NCBI RefSeq assembly: GCF_905220565.1
Contig: NC_059404.1
Coordinates: 6,724,472 to 6,788,471, forward strand
Reading direction: 5' to 3'
DNA from: Melitaea cinxia
Lineage: Eukaryota; Arthropoda; Insecta; Lepidoptera; Nymphalidae
Length of the DNA: 64,000 nucleotides
Part shown: piece after piece, positions 50,011-62,580 of the stretch
Layout of the letters: each line of letters begins with the position of its first letter
Position numbering within the stretch: the first letter of the stretch is position 1
Position numbers and translations under genes: made by a program
Notes under the pieces: model-generated
Seen by the model: the letters and a program-made list of their open reading frames with translations, nothing else
Database searches by the model: none
What the model was told of the DNA's origin: nothing

Positions 50011-53000
50011 AAAGATTTTTTTTTTGTATGTCATCTCAAAAATGATTTATTATTTATTTCACGAAAGGTAACCCTAGAATACAACCCGAACGCTTTTTAA
50101 TTTAACATCCCAGCTGACAGGCGCCTGTGTAAATACGAGTAGGTACACCCTCGACCACAGCTACCTACTGGTGGGGCTAAGATTACCGACGGCTTGGACT
50201 GATATTGTCCTTATAATTGCAGAAACGTCTTAATCACGAACATTATTGTGTCATAAAAATCCCTGTTGACCCGAATATTTTTATTGCTGCATTGGAATTT
50301 TTTAATTATTATTTTTTTAACATGACAGTATATTTTACAAATTATGTTTTGATAATTAATAGCGTCAAATTTATGGCGGAAATTAGCGTCTTGGGTTGAT
50401 TACTGAAAATAAGTTAAAACAATAGTAAAGACTTTAAAATACGTTTGTATTTAGATACCTATGTCTTTTTTTGAAGTTCGACACTAACTGTTGTAACTTT
50501 ACACAATAGTATACAGATTTTAATAACCTGATATCAAACAGAGGCAAACAATATAATTTATTGAAAATAAACAAAAATCACATCAAGAAAGTATTTTAAT
50601 GTCTTACGAAGGACAAAGCAATTACCGACGAAGCAATAAATAATACCCCGATGTCTCTATAATCTTAAAAACAACAGGTAGGTAAAGGTAGATTAAAAAT
50701 TACGATAAAAATAATGGCTCCGGTATTTAAAAAATGTCACAGCCTCGCTTTATTTAGTATCATCTCGATATTTTGTAGCGTCTTTTGTTTAATAAAATAT
50801 TTGTACGTATCTTCCCCTCGAGCGTCATCCCCCGCCCTCGAAAACAATAAATATGTCAGTGGAAGATATTACAAGACGTTAAGACTCGGGCTACGACTTC
50901 GCGAGTAAATTATTACTCTGCAACTTTCCTGATGAGTTCTGTTTTGTACTAAATAACTTTTTACTTTTATTATCGTGTAGGATTAGGCGCAGTTCCTATA
51001 CTTATTTGTTCGTAAGCTAATCCTAGCGCTTTTTTCTTTATTTGTTTTCGATCAGTCTATAATTGATACAAAAATTTACAATTAATTTTTCATACAAAAT
51101 TTCAAATAAAGGATATTTGATGAATGTTTTATATAAAAATAAATCAGCTTCGGGTAACAAATAAATGATAGCAGTTCGCGAAGTCACGCAACGGTTATCT
51201 GTAACGAAACCATAAAAGAAAAAGCTCTACATTTAGACGGACCGAGGAAAAATACTTAAAAACACATTGTAATCATCTTACAAAGCAAACAAAACTGTTG
51301 TCCGCAAAAAAATCGGAAAAAGCGCGACGAAGAAAAACAACGTCTATAAAGAAATAGCAGAGTTGGCGGGAGAATGCGGCTTGCTCGTTCAGCGAGACGC
51401 CATTGGTCATGCCCCCTTCCTCCCGCTCCACCCGACCCCCTCCTTCTCCCCGACCCACACGCTCGACACTAACTCACTCTTCACTTGTTTTTACGGCCGC
51501 CATTTTGTGACGTTCACTCCGTCGGAATCGGAACCGGTATATGTATTAGTGTGCGTGACAACGCTTTGTTTTTGTACGCGGTATCATGTCATAAGGTTGG
51601 CAGCAGTTCGTTCAGTTTTAGAATTTCCAGAATTGAACTATACTCGTAGTTTATAGTTGTATTATGTAGAAGTTTTTTTAACGTTTTTTGTAATTGATAA
51701 ATGGTACTTTTTTATCTCTATGCTGAATTTATTTAGGTAAATACAATTAAATTTACCAATAAAATACATTAGTTAATACTAACCTTTTTAATGCATTAAT
51801 TAAAAGAAAAACATATTGTTTATATCAAAAAAATTTCAACACGCATAAACTTTTGGGCGTTTTTCACATTTCCATTCCATGTAGGTATTTTTTTTTTTTT
51901 TTTTCAATAAAACCGATCTACTTTTCATTTGGGCAATTTTTTTTAAATATTTTTAATCTATACATCGGCACTTACACTAAACAATGTTAACGTATCGACC
52001 ATATAATATAGTGTAGAGTCGTAAGTGAGAATTTAAAGTTTTCCTTCCTTTCCTTTGTCACAATTTTCACCTAATTAGAAACTAAGTAAACATATATAAA
52101 ATATTGTAAGTATACCTACCTAGTGCGAATTTTCTGACTTATTAATTAAAACTCCAGTCTGAAAATACACGCGCTATGTATAGAATATTCCCTCCACATT
52201 TGACGACCATTAATGAAGTCACGTCTCTCGTAATGAGCCTGTACAGATGCATGAGGGTCGCAGTAATGGACACTCTCCGGCCTATCTTAATGTCTCAATA
52301 CTAATAGTATCAGACCTCATTACGTAATAAGTACCTATGTTATGGTCCATTAGAGAAAGTAGTGTAAAAAATAGAGTTCAAAACCTTATTTTTATGTTAA
52401 TTAATCTTAGAATCCAAGCAAATATTTAATATTTTTTCAACAAATTTGTGCATATTATAGATAAATATACATTTCCAGGCAAATTTTTTAATTTGGTAAA
52501 TGGCCAGGAATTAAAAATACCTATTTGTTGATGTAAGTTTGACATATCTAAAATGTATCTTTTTAGAATTAAGCAAGTCACAAAAAAATCGAGCTTTCCC
52601 AGATAAAAATGTCGAATGCTGACACAAAAATATGTAGGTAGGTAAATGATGAAATCAGATCAAAAGTTTTTATAATGCAAGTAGCTTTAAAAGAAATTAA
52701 GATGGTGTGAAACTCTTGAAGAATATAAGAAATATAACCGGGTACTTAACTCAATAGTTCTGATGATGCAGTAGAACGGTCAAGTTTATAGTAAAAGTTT
52801 ATAGCAGTAAAAGTGAAATGGCTGTAAAGCGACAATCCTCGCGACTCTCAACCCTTGTTTACGTCCTCGGTTCATTTCTTAAGTACAACGAAACTGTATC
52901 AGAATAATAATTTATAATTAATCAAAATTTTTTTCATAATAATTGCACAACAATATCGATATAGCTTTCCGATTTAATAGTTTTGATTAAACATTTTTTA

Positions 53001-54887
53001 TCGAGATTATAAAACAAAAAAAAATCGCGCATAAATTAAAATATAAATATAGTTTAATGATATTTTACCAATAAAAATATATTTTAAAAAGATTTATGTT
53101 AAATTTTTAAGAGACAAGATAACGTCTCCAAGGAAGATAGACACAATAATTATAATTATAGGTATTTTACAACGGCATTATTCACTTTCCTTTGGACCAT
53201 GACGAAAGTAAGTTGACATAATTATAGCACTTTTGCCTTCAAATTACCTTCCTCAATTATTACCGTAGTTAAGCTTGCCTTACTTTCTTATGACGGACAA
53301 TAGATACCAATAATGTAGTTTGCATGACAATGTTAACACAATGTTAACATCGATTGTTGTGACAGGCGCTGGCTGAACGGACACAAACAAATGTAAATTT
53401 AAATAACCGAGGGTATTATTTCAAAGGTTAAAATTTAAATATTTCACGGAATTAGTAAATTCAAATTTAGGTAGAATTTAAATTTCGTAAGGCAGGGTTG
53501 TCTTTCTTGGTGGCATTTTTGTATACTTAAAATTTTAAGCCTTCCAAAAATAGTTAAGAGCCCATTCATTCTTACATCATCATACCATCAAATGAGTCTG
53601 TAAAATCCCCTGAAAGATTGATGAGTTCTTGAACACCTTCCCGAAATATCGGTTCAGGGGCCGCGGGGCTACAGGGAAATAGTAGGTACCATATGTTGCC
53701 GCTAAAACAATTTTATTGTTACAATGAGAATTTAATATATTATGCAATTTTGAATCTTAGTTCTTGAAGAATATGAGAGCTCAGTAAAGGTTTGACCGGT
53801 TTCGTGAGATCGATGGAAATCTACCTTGGAGGTGACATCCGAAGTGTCGATACATTTCACAATTGTCGTAAACTCTCAGAGACGGAAGGGGAGTGCAATA
53901 AAATTATCATTTTATGCCGTTCGACGACTGAAATGACACGGGAATGCTGTAAAACTGATTTATTGGACACATCCCGAGAGTCACATGCTGAATTTTTAAG
54001 ATATCTTTGTTTTCAAATAACCGAAAATGCCAAGATATCACTGAATAATATTGATAATTTCAATACTCTTAATGTACTTTCACTCTGCTTGCGCGTTTTA
54101 ACAACGACTACCTATCTCATAATTATGAAAAAAATATTTACACATTGTAAAATATATAAACAAAGCGAGAAATTAAATATTATTAAATTTCCCTAACTAA
54201 ATATCTGTAATTAAATAATGTCTAAATAACTAATATACTATAAGTATAAATTAAAGCATATTAACAAACTTACCAACTTACAAATCTTAACACCTTAATT
54301 TATTTTTGTGTACAATTAAGTTTTTTTTTTTTTTGTTATAGCTATTTACTTATTATGATTAACTGACTGTAGAAAGTCGTCAACTAATCAGATCTATAAG
54401 AACTTATTCTAACTTAAGCTTATTAAATGAGACTAATAATACAATTCAATTATCGCTTCTTTATCATTTCGAGAAAATGTTTCATAAACGTACCTAAAGA
54501 TAATTTTGCTAAAACTGAAAGGGTGATTTGGCAAATTAACCAAATACCCCATCACAAACAGGTTACCTCCGTCGGTCATTTGGGCAATTTGATTAAGCCG
54601 GCTCACCACCGTTTTATTGGCCTATATTTCCTGATTAAGCTCGTCCGACCTACGTTGTCATGGCTCTCTAATAAACGGGGATTGGGATTAGTCTTATATC
54701 ATAGGTACCTATATAAAATAAATTTGATATAACGCTATATGTAATACATAATTGATAATGAAACTTATTTTACCATAAATTCTTTTTTTTATGACTAAAA
54801 CAATTGAATGCATTAATCAATCGTTTACATACGAATACAAATTATTTATTGCTTAATAATAGTTTTATATACTATATAATGTAATAA
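50011..54887. other. 4.9-kb noncoding stretch
   Basis: No convincing gene. Open frames at 53792-54196 and 54427-54732 have no recognisable domain and AT-driven codon use. The main feature is the GC-rich islet at 51360-51660 (separate entry). An exact 11-bp tandem duplication ACAATGTTAAC lies at 53327-53348. Confidence 0.5.
51360..51660 (+). promoter_or_regulatory. GC-rich promoter-like islet
   Basis: A pyrimidine/CpG-rich segment with CCATTGG (CCAAT box) near 51399-51405, GGCCGCCATTTTGTGACG near 51496-51513 (Pho/YY1-like GCCAT and a TGACG half-site) and a TTCAGTTT initiator near 51612-51619. Its neighbours are AT-rich. It could be a promoter for a plus-strand 5' leader exon of the gene at 62485, or a Polycomb/enhancer element. 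No donor is convincing. Confidence 0.3.
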
Positions 54888-54968
54888 TATATTCAAATCA
54901 AATCAAAATAACTTTATTAAAATCTTCTGGCTTCAAAAGCACCCCCGAATCGTCATTTTACAAATTAA
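54888..54968. mobile_element. Short dispersed-repeat fragment
   Basis: 'TCAAATCAAATCAAAATAAC...TTTATTAAAATCTTCTGGCTTC..AAAGCACCCCCGAATCGTC' resembles a frequent lepidopteran repeat end. Too short to classify. Confidence 0.5.
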
Positions 54969-57900
54969 ATATTAAAATTCATTAATATTTTAAGTTTAAA
55001 AGTACCTAAGCTACCATCGATTTGAAATGTAGATTATGCAAAGAAGAATACTCTTTTAAAAATAATAAATAAACCGTGTTTTAGTACAAAATTAGTAATA
55101 TCTTGCATGCAATAAAGCATCACTAAGTTCACACATTTTTATCATCTATGTAAACCTGCACCGAGTAATATGCTGCTAAATGCAAATATCATAACGCAGA
55201 TAGGAGACTTGGAGTTACTATTACTAGTTATTTTCGTTATTCCTACTTACGATTATTACTATTTATACCAACTAAATCAATGCTCTTGTGATTATACGTA
55301 ACTTTATTATAAGTATATTTTAATAAAGTCACTAAGAAAGCTGAGATAAATAAGACATTTTGTATATATATACGAGTTTTTCGCTTTAGTTAATATGTCG
55401 TTATTTTAATACATAAATAGGTACTTATATAACAAGTTATTAACAGCATTATAGTCAAAACCTTATTAGTAACACAGCGTCCACCATTTCATTGTTTTTA
55501 GTAACACTAGATTCTTTTAATAAGAAAATACTGTTAATTCCCTAACTTTTGTTTATTTCACACAACTAAAAATGTATCGATTTTCATTAGTCACTGTTAA
55601 CCTAGCAGTAATTTACAAAAGTTATGTAATTTCTATTAAATCTAATACCATGTAACCGATTACTACCTTCGAAAGACAATTAAGTGTAAATATACTCAAT
55701 CTTTTAAACAAGTGACTTGTACCTACTTCAGAAAAAAAATATTAAATTACGGATAAAAATAATATACCTACTTGAAAACTTTGCGTGAAAAATGACCACC
55801 ATCAATGAATGAGAAAGCAATTGACGCGACCTCTCAACTTGCGAAAAACGCATTAAAACAAACAGTGCAATAAAAATAAATCCAACTGCCTATAAAAACT
55901 GCCATAACTATCACTTAAACGCTATTGTATTCTAGCGTCCTTTATCTCTTCAACCGACAAAACGCAAACGCAACATTATGTTCTCAACTTTAGAATATGT
56001 GAAGATCATTATGCTAAATAGATTTTCAATGTCTCATCGAACACCTATTAGAACCGACAATTTATTGACCAGTTAACACCAGAAAGGCGTGAGGACTTTG
56101 CAATTTTAATAAATTATCCAATACCTGTTTACATACGAATATTTCCAAGAACTAAGTTACATGCTCACGCGCTTAGTTTTATCCAATTGAGCGAGTTAAA
56201 ACCTCTATATACTCGTATAAAAAATAACCGGTCCTCGTCGATCGCGAGCGTACAATATCCAGACCATTGCCGGAGATACTTGTTTAAGGCTGCTTATCTC
56301 GCAGCACGACGACCTTACACAATAATAATAAAGACAGTTTATTAGGCATCTCGACATGACGCGTTATCGACTTCAATTAAATATCATTTTTATTAGGAAT
56401 CGCTGGAAACGCCCCGCGGTCACTATTTTATTTTTATCTCTCATATACAACTGTATAATGTGACTTATAAATGTCTTATATGCGTTTAAGATTGGACAAT
56501 GTTAAAATATTTGAACATAAAAATATTTATAAATACGATTGCGCTTCAGGTGTAAGTACCTACTTTGTTTGTTTTGTAATGAATTAGATAAAATCAAAAT
56601 AAACAAATATTACCTGCCTACAAATATCGTCTGCCCATAGTGCGGCTAATGGTGAGATTTGAATCTGAAACAAAAACGCTAAATCAGTTTCAATCATACA
56701 ACAAAAGGTTATATTAAACCATAAATAATCCCCGCGAAATGTGAAACATACAAATGATCTCCGCGTTTTCTCAAATAAATCACCAGCGAACAAAAAACTG
56801 TTGATACTATTATTTATTTATTCGATAGCATCATGGACTATAAAACGGGATATGCACGAACGCGCGGCCTTCGCAACAATGAATACGAAAAAAGCATAGA
56901 ATCGAACCGAGATCGCTTTCTTTCAATGGTTACTTTATATGCAAATTCTTTGCAATAAAAAGGGGTACCCTTCTTCTTGCTTTATACAGAGAGCAAAGAC
57001 TTGAATGCGAAGTTTTATGTATTCGAGAGTCGAATTTATTTTATTAGTATCGAATATCGATTGTGGAAGCTCGAAAACAGAAATTCGGTAACATGCGTAG
57101 AGACATTACTGAGTTTGTTTTCGTTGTGATGTTAGTATTTGATGTTATATAAATAATTGACTTATGTATATCGAGTATAACCATTACTATAAACATTCGC
57201 TCATATATTAAACTGCGTATAATATTAATTAGTGCTGAAAGTTCCGCTTACGGTACGGTATGTTTTACGACTACAAGCTTTATAATAAAATCTCTAATAA
57301 CATTCCGACATCATGTTTCTCTCATCATATCACAGCGGCGTTCCACCTACGAAATCATAAACGTGATATATGTAACTATCCAATTACTCTTCATATCTGT
57401 TTTCATTCATATATTTCGGTTATATTTTCCTCCCGAGCTAAACCGATACAATCTTTAAATTATTACAGATAATACCTGAGATTCCCGCCGTATATTTTTT
57501 ACTCCCAATAAGCTTGTAACTAGAACCAGCTCCACTATAAACTTCATAACAAACTGCCACATGAAGCCATATCTTGTATACATTATGAGCGTTTTCGTTT
57601 AAGCCAGAATAAAACAGTTCTCGTTTCGAAAATGTCGTATTACAATATTATAAGCCATTCAATTTGAGTCCCTCGGACGACTGGTATTAAGTTGATTCTA
57701 AATCTGAAATATTTCTCAGTATAATATAAAAAACAAAGGCGTGAACCGCCCTTTAGATGTTTTACTTAACTGTTAATAATAGGTATATCTGGGTATAAGA
57801 CCGGACTTTTATTTTAAGTTGAAATTCCAATTCCGTTGCCTTTGAGATTATAAAGATTTAAAAGTATACCTTTTCTTTAAAAATAATTGGGAGAAAAGAG

Positions 57901-58447
57901 ACGCTGTGTTGTAGTTGTGGTGAACGTCGCTAAGTGCTTTGTAGATTATTACGTAGATACAATTATCTACGTTTTATCTTATCCTCGTCGATGGTAAGTT
58001 AGTCAGCGCATCAGTAAACTTAAGTCAGAAATGCTTCATTTTCATTACGACAATGTTGCCTGGGACATCTAAATTACCTATTGAGCGGCTGTCCGCTTGA
58101 GTTATAGTAGCATAAATTAAGTGCAAAAGGTACGCCCTCCGCAATACTCACCTACGGAACCCCAATCCTATCTCCCTGTCAAAACTTCCATTATCTTTTA
58201 CAAGAAGTTATTACCCTGTTGAGTTTGATTACAGCATCTCGTACGTGTGCAATCATTCTTATCGATTCTATTTGTATGAATTTATTCACTGATCCTATGT
58301 TATTATTGTATTGAATATATCTACATATAATGTTAATTCGATCAAAATAGTTAAAACTAAAGTAGACTATACTACGATAAACCAATATAACCCCAAAATG
58401 TTAGGTATTCTAATATCTCTTCTTGTTTTCTTGCCCTGCTTTCTCTT
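54969..58447. other. AT-rich noncoding stretch
   Basis: No supported gene, RNA or repeat. Confidence 0.55.
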
Positions 58448-58572
58448 CACCCGCCTGCCCAGCGTGGTGACTATGGGCAACAACACAAAAGTTCACGCCA
58501 TTTTTGGCGCGAACTTGTGGAGGCCTATGTCCAGCAGTGGACTGCGAAAGGCTGATGTGTGTGTGTATGTGA
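58448..58572 (+). mobile_element. 5'-truncated copy of the 337-bp retroelement family
   Basis: Shares CCCGCCTGCCCAGCGTGGTG...GGCGCGAACTTGTGGAGGCC...CAGCAGTGGACT...GGCTGATG with the full copy, then runs into a TG/TATG-rich tail. No clear duplication. Confidence 0.7.
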
Positions 58573-60847
58573 GTTATCAAAAAAATATATTTTACTACAT
58601 CAGCCAACTGTTACTATAATACAAACATTAAGTTGCTAACCTTAGGAAATTTATACGATATTTATTTATTTTATTTATGTAACTAACGAAAAAACAAATT
58701 AAAAATCGTGCTCTTTCTCACGTAAATAAATTTCATCGGCTTTGTGACATTAAATAGTCATTTTTATGGTCGGGGATGATATCATGTTAAATAATGATAG
58801 GTATATATGAAGTACAATTATCTATGTCAGAAAAATAACAATTTGAAGGACTCGACATTTGGGTCTAGGGAGGCACGTTTGAGTCAACAATTATTTTGTG
58901 CACGCCCCGAATTGCGGACATAAAACTCGCAGTCTGTTCTATTACGTTACGTCTTTAGTATTTTACTGTCTATATTACTAAATATAAGTATTCTTATCAG
59001 TTCACAGCGAATCTCGTTTTTCTTATTTCTTTTTTCCCGACCCGAAATCGTAAAATACATTATTAAAACTGGCTCGAGTTTAAAAGGGAGAAACTTTTGC
59101 AATTAATGTTGTAGGAAGACATCAGCGAAGTTTTTTTCATCACGCGGTGGTGTATAATGAATGGCCCGACGTAGGGATCTCGTAAAACACAGTACGGCTT
59201 AATAAATAAAGATAGAATTCGTGGAGATTTACCGCGAGAACCATATTGCGTATCGTACGTTAAGCCCGAGGCGAGTTCGCCGCATACGACGTGGATAAGG
59301 TCGCAGCTATAAAAATAGAGATATATATCATAGGATCCTACCGCCTTTAATATTTACAAGAGACTTCGTATGAAATATTTTGACATTTCTAGGTAGAAAA
59401 CGAACCGCATTGCGGTGGACCGGGAAGGCGGCGTTACTTCGTGGAAACATCGCTGTAATAAAGACATCAATTTTGAACGAAGAATTTTATCAGATTCTGA
59501 TCACATTCAAATATTTGTGTTATATACCTTCTCGATTAAACGTGAGATGATAAGTATCTATGTAATCCGAGAACTATTTAATCGTCGAATTTACTACACG
59601 TCACATTTTTTACGGTATTTCAAAAACAAATTAATATAACCAAACGTTATAAAAATTTCGTGGAAAATTTCTTAGTCATGGAACAATATATATGTATATA
59701 GGTATATATACAAGATTAAGTTTGTATAACCCAGATAAAGTTATTCTCTCCACGTTTGAGCACAGGTGATACGAAGCGGAGATACAGAACGGATCGTGTT
59801 TTATTGTTATTCCCACTCTGCGAATTGAATTTGAAACAGCCGAGAACCGGGTTCGATCAATACTCAACTACTGCAAAACCCTATTTATGTACCTACGTCC
59901 TACAGTCATACATACATATATACATACAGTCACTAGTGATATGCGTCTATTTGTTGCGACTTTTATTTTATGCAACAAAGTGTGTAAAGAAAGAATAGCT
60001 ACACCTAAGATTTATTATCATATCACACGTTATATTAAGAAACAGTAAAAACGATCGTCAGATATTTAAGTATCTACTTATGTTCAGTTAAGAAAAAATA
60101 TATATGGCTATTTTTAACGCTCTGCTTACGGTATAACGATTCTCTGGTTATTTTATTGACATTAGCTAAGTTCGTGCATTTCATTCGATTTTAATTTTGT
60201 TTTTAGAGCCTGGCTCCGTCAGCTTACTCGGGTGCTATTATCTGAGCCGTTTTATCTCCAATGTAATCTTGTTAAGAGGCTTCTCCCCCTTTGCGCCGCC
60301 CGCGGCCCTCCGTGGAAGCAATAATGCTGAAATCCCCGCTTTTTGGAGCTCAGGCTAAGCCACGCGTTATGGTAAAATTGTAGGCCAAATCAGTATACTA
60401 CTAGTACATTCAGGAAAATTTTATATATAAGCCAACGATCTGAACTAGGAGTGATCTTCACCAATCTGCTTAATGGATAAAAATTAAATAATTATCTTTT
60501 TTAGTATGTTAAAGATAAATCGCGAAAGGGTTGGTTGGGAAATTCCTGACCAGGCATATATTTTCGGCAACCGCTATTCAAGCTAGACTTTTAACAGGCA
60601 ACTCTATGTGATCATATTTACTATAAAACAGCGCTCATTTTTTGTAAGATTTATTTATTACGCATGTGGGTGAAAACAAGTTTTGCACTTTCCACTGGTT
60701 TCATACTGTCGATGGGTATTAAATTTATTCCTTAAACTCGTAGATGTAGGTATTTTTTAAAGAAAAATTAATTTTTAATCTTTAACTTAATGTAGCCTGG
60801 CTAGGACGTTTTAGTCAACCCTTTCGCGATTATTTTTCTAATAAACT

Positions 60848-60886
<39 letters not shown>

Positions 60887-60966
60887 ATTTTCATCCATTC
60901 AGCTGATGACTGAAGTTGTTTTTTAGTTTGTTTCTCCTACCATGTCAATGTTGCAGTAATGATCTA
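58573..60966. other. Noncoding stretch
   Basis: No supported gene. Two GC-richer islets occur: 59090-59320 (with TATAAAAATAG near 59309) and 60205-60365. An AT dinucleotide microsatellite lies at about 60848-60882. Confidence 0.5.
60850..60882. repeat. (AT)n microsatellite
   Basis: About 16 uninterrupted AT units, followed by ATAATAATT. Confidence 0.9.
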
Positions 60967-61470
60967 AAGGAGCCTTTCTCAAAGTGGGCGATAACGCCCC
61001 CGTGTGGGCGCTCCAGGCCTAAAGCGGGGCGGTAAGAGATCCACAAAAAAAATGGTGGCGTTGTGTAAAGGCTTGGGGAGGGGGCAATTTAAATCATCCT
61101 TCATATTAGTTTTTATATTAGAATCGATTATGTTTGTTTTATTTTGAAAAAATAAGATACTATAAATTTGTCTAATACTGTCTAAATATTATAAAATTGC
61201 GTTTCAATAATTATTCTCATTAGCAGGTGTAGCCCGTAAGAATTAACTTGAGACTTGAGCGCCGCTGTGTACTGCGCTCAGGTCTCAAGTTAACTCTTGC
61301 GGGTTATAGTAGTCTCGTTTAGAATTAATGTTTAATCTCCGCTAATATAGCTCGCAATAATTAAGTTAATTTTGAATTTATAGTGGTTTTAAGTTAGTGA
61401 AAAAATGGGGCACTATAAAATAATTTATCCTCAAAGTGGGCAGTAGACAAAATAAGTTTAGGAAACCCTG
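60967..61470 (-). mobile_element. hAT-like non-autonomous element or remnant
   Basis: The right end, read on the minus strand, begins CAGGGTTTCCTAAACTTATT, then TTTGTCTACTGCCCACTTTG, a typical end of hAT/ZBED-type elements in arthropods. The left end has the related 'GCCTTTCTCAAAGTGGGCG', with a CG-rich hairpin 'GGGCGATAACGCCC'. No 8-bp duplication could be matched, so the left boundary is soft. It encloses the hairpin at 61232-61304. Confidence 0.45.
61232..61304. repeat. Strong 31-bp-arm inverted repeat
   Basis: Arms 61232-61262 and 61274-61304 (core TTAACTTGAGAC..TGAGCGC) pair over 31 positions. There are two G-U pairs, one A-C mismatch and one terminal mismatch, and the spacer is 11 bases. 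The size resembles a miRNA-like precursor, but the position inside a hAT-like remnant favours a transposon subterminal hairpin. Confidence 0.8.
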
Positions 61471-61499
61471 ATAAAAGTAATACAGTCTTATAAAATATT

Positions 61500-62172
61500 C
61501 TTGTATGATCCTCGAAGAAAGACTGTTGTCTTCTAGCTTGCAAGTTCAGAATGACTGCGCAGCTTGTCAGCAGCAAGGCTGTATTCTCGAAGGACCAAAA
61601 AACTGTATGGTCCTGTCTGTATGAATCCTCGAAGGACCAAAAAACTGTATGATCCTCGAAGAAAGACTGTTGTCTTATAGAAAGCTTGTATTTTGCTTGA
61701 AGTTGCTGTATTATCTTCCAAACGTCGATGGAAATCCACAGCTTGTCAACAGCAAGGCTGTATTCTCGAAGGACCAAAAAACTGTATGGTCCTGTCTGTA
61801 TGAGTGAGAGACGACATGTGAGGGAAGGTTACGAGGGAAACCAAACCCAATGAAAGTCGATCTAACACTCTATGAATCTTGTACAGCAAGGCTGTATTCT
61901 CGAAGGACCAAAAAACTGTATGGTCCTGTCTGTATGAATCTTGTCAGCAGCAAGGCTGTATTCTCGAAGGACCAAAACGACTGTATGTATCCTCGAAGTA
62001 AGACTGTTGTCTTCTAGCTTGCAGGTTCAGAATGACTGCGCAGCTTGTCAGCAGCAAGGCTGTATTCTCGAAGGACCAAAAAACTGTATGGAACAGTCTA
62101 TGGTTGAGTGAGTGATGACCTGTGAGGGAAGGTTATGAGGGAAACCAAACCCAATGAAAGTCGATCAAACAC
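61500..62172. repeat. Complex tandem array, about 53-bp core plus longer units
   Basis: The core AGCAAGGCTGTATTCTCGAA...GGACC...GGTCCTGTCTGTATGA starts at 61572, 61751, 61885, 61949 and 62053. Longer neighbours are duplicated too: 'AGCTTGCAAGTTCAGAATGA' at about 61537 and 62018; 'GTGAGGGAAGGTTACGAGGG' followed by 'AACCCAATGAAAGTCGATC' at about 61820 and 62121. Most cores contain the inverted pair GGACC/GGTCC. Open frames across it are repeat artefacts. Confidence 0.85.
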
Positions 62173-62196
62173 TAAATTTATTAAGATTATTTTGAG

Positions 62197-62233
62197 TATA
62201 TATAGGCAGAAGTACAGACGTCATTTGACGTCA
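62197..62233 (+). promoter_or_regulatory. TATA box and paired CRE-like sites
   Basis: TATATATA at 62197-62204 is followed by GACGTCA (62218-62224) and TGACGTCA (62226-62233), a full CREB/ATF-type palindrome with a near-copy 8 bases away. It lies about 260 bases upstream of the membrane-protein start codon and just after the tandem array. It may be that gene's promoter, or the promoter of a decayed element. Confidence 0.35.
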
Positions 62234-62484
62234 TTCGTAGCAAACAAATATCAATTTCATTAGAAATCTGCATAAGAAAAATAACAATTTCGTAATAAAT
62301 CAACTAAATTAAAGAGGTTACTAATTAGCAAAACAATCATATTGCTCAATGTGCGTTAACCCGTACAATTCTATTTCTTTTTGATTTGTTAATTTTATCT
62401 GTAATGCCGTGTCACATTGACAGTCATACTTTTAGATTTCTTATATTTTATTATCATAAAAAAATATTTTATTACTTTAATAGG

Positions 62485-62580
62485 ATGCCGTTTCTAGACA
62501 GAATACCAAAAATAGATAAATGTTGTGGGTGTGTGACGGATCTTAAAACTGCAGCAGCTATTATAGCTGTTCTCAGCATT
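62485..62580 (+). CDS. Small Cys-rich membrane protein, coding exon 1
   Basis: Codes 32 residues beginning MPFLDRIPKIDKCCGC, with a CCGC motif at 13-16 and a hydrophobic run from residue 20 that starts the first membrane segment. The exon ends AGC ATT|GTTAGT, phase 0; read-through meets a stop at 62623. A possible acceptor TTTAATAG ends at 62483, one base before the ATG, so an untranslated exon may lie upstream. Joined to the exon at 63252 it continues the membrane segment. The layout (basic Cys-rich start, then membrane helix) resembles the small multi-pass membrane proteins of unknown function found in insects; I do not assign a role. It is probably present in lepidopteran proteomes, judged from general resemblance. 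Confidence 0.7.

Noticed and set aside
53792..54196. 134-codon plus-strand frame
   Set aside because: No domain, signal or splice context recognised; composition fits chance in AT-rich DNA.
60205..60360. AGCCTGGCTCC ... GGAGCTCAGGCT inverted ends bounding 145 bases
   Set aside because: Imperfect arms and no duplication; not enough for a mobile element call.
61394..61777. 127-codon minus-strand frame
   Set aside because: It repeats the same peptide (QQSFFEDHT) because it runs through the tandem array, and it covers the hAT end.
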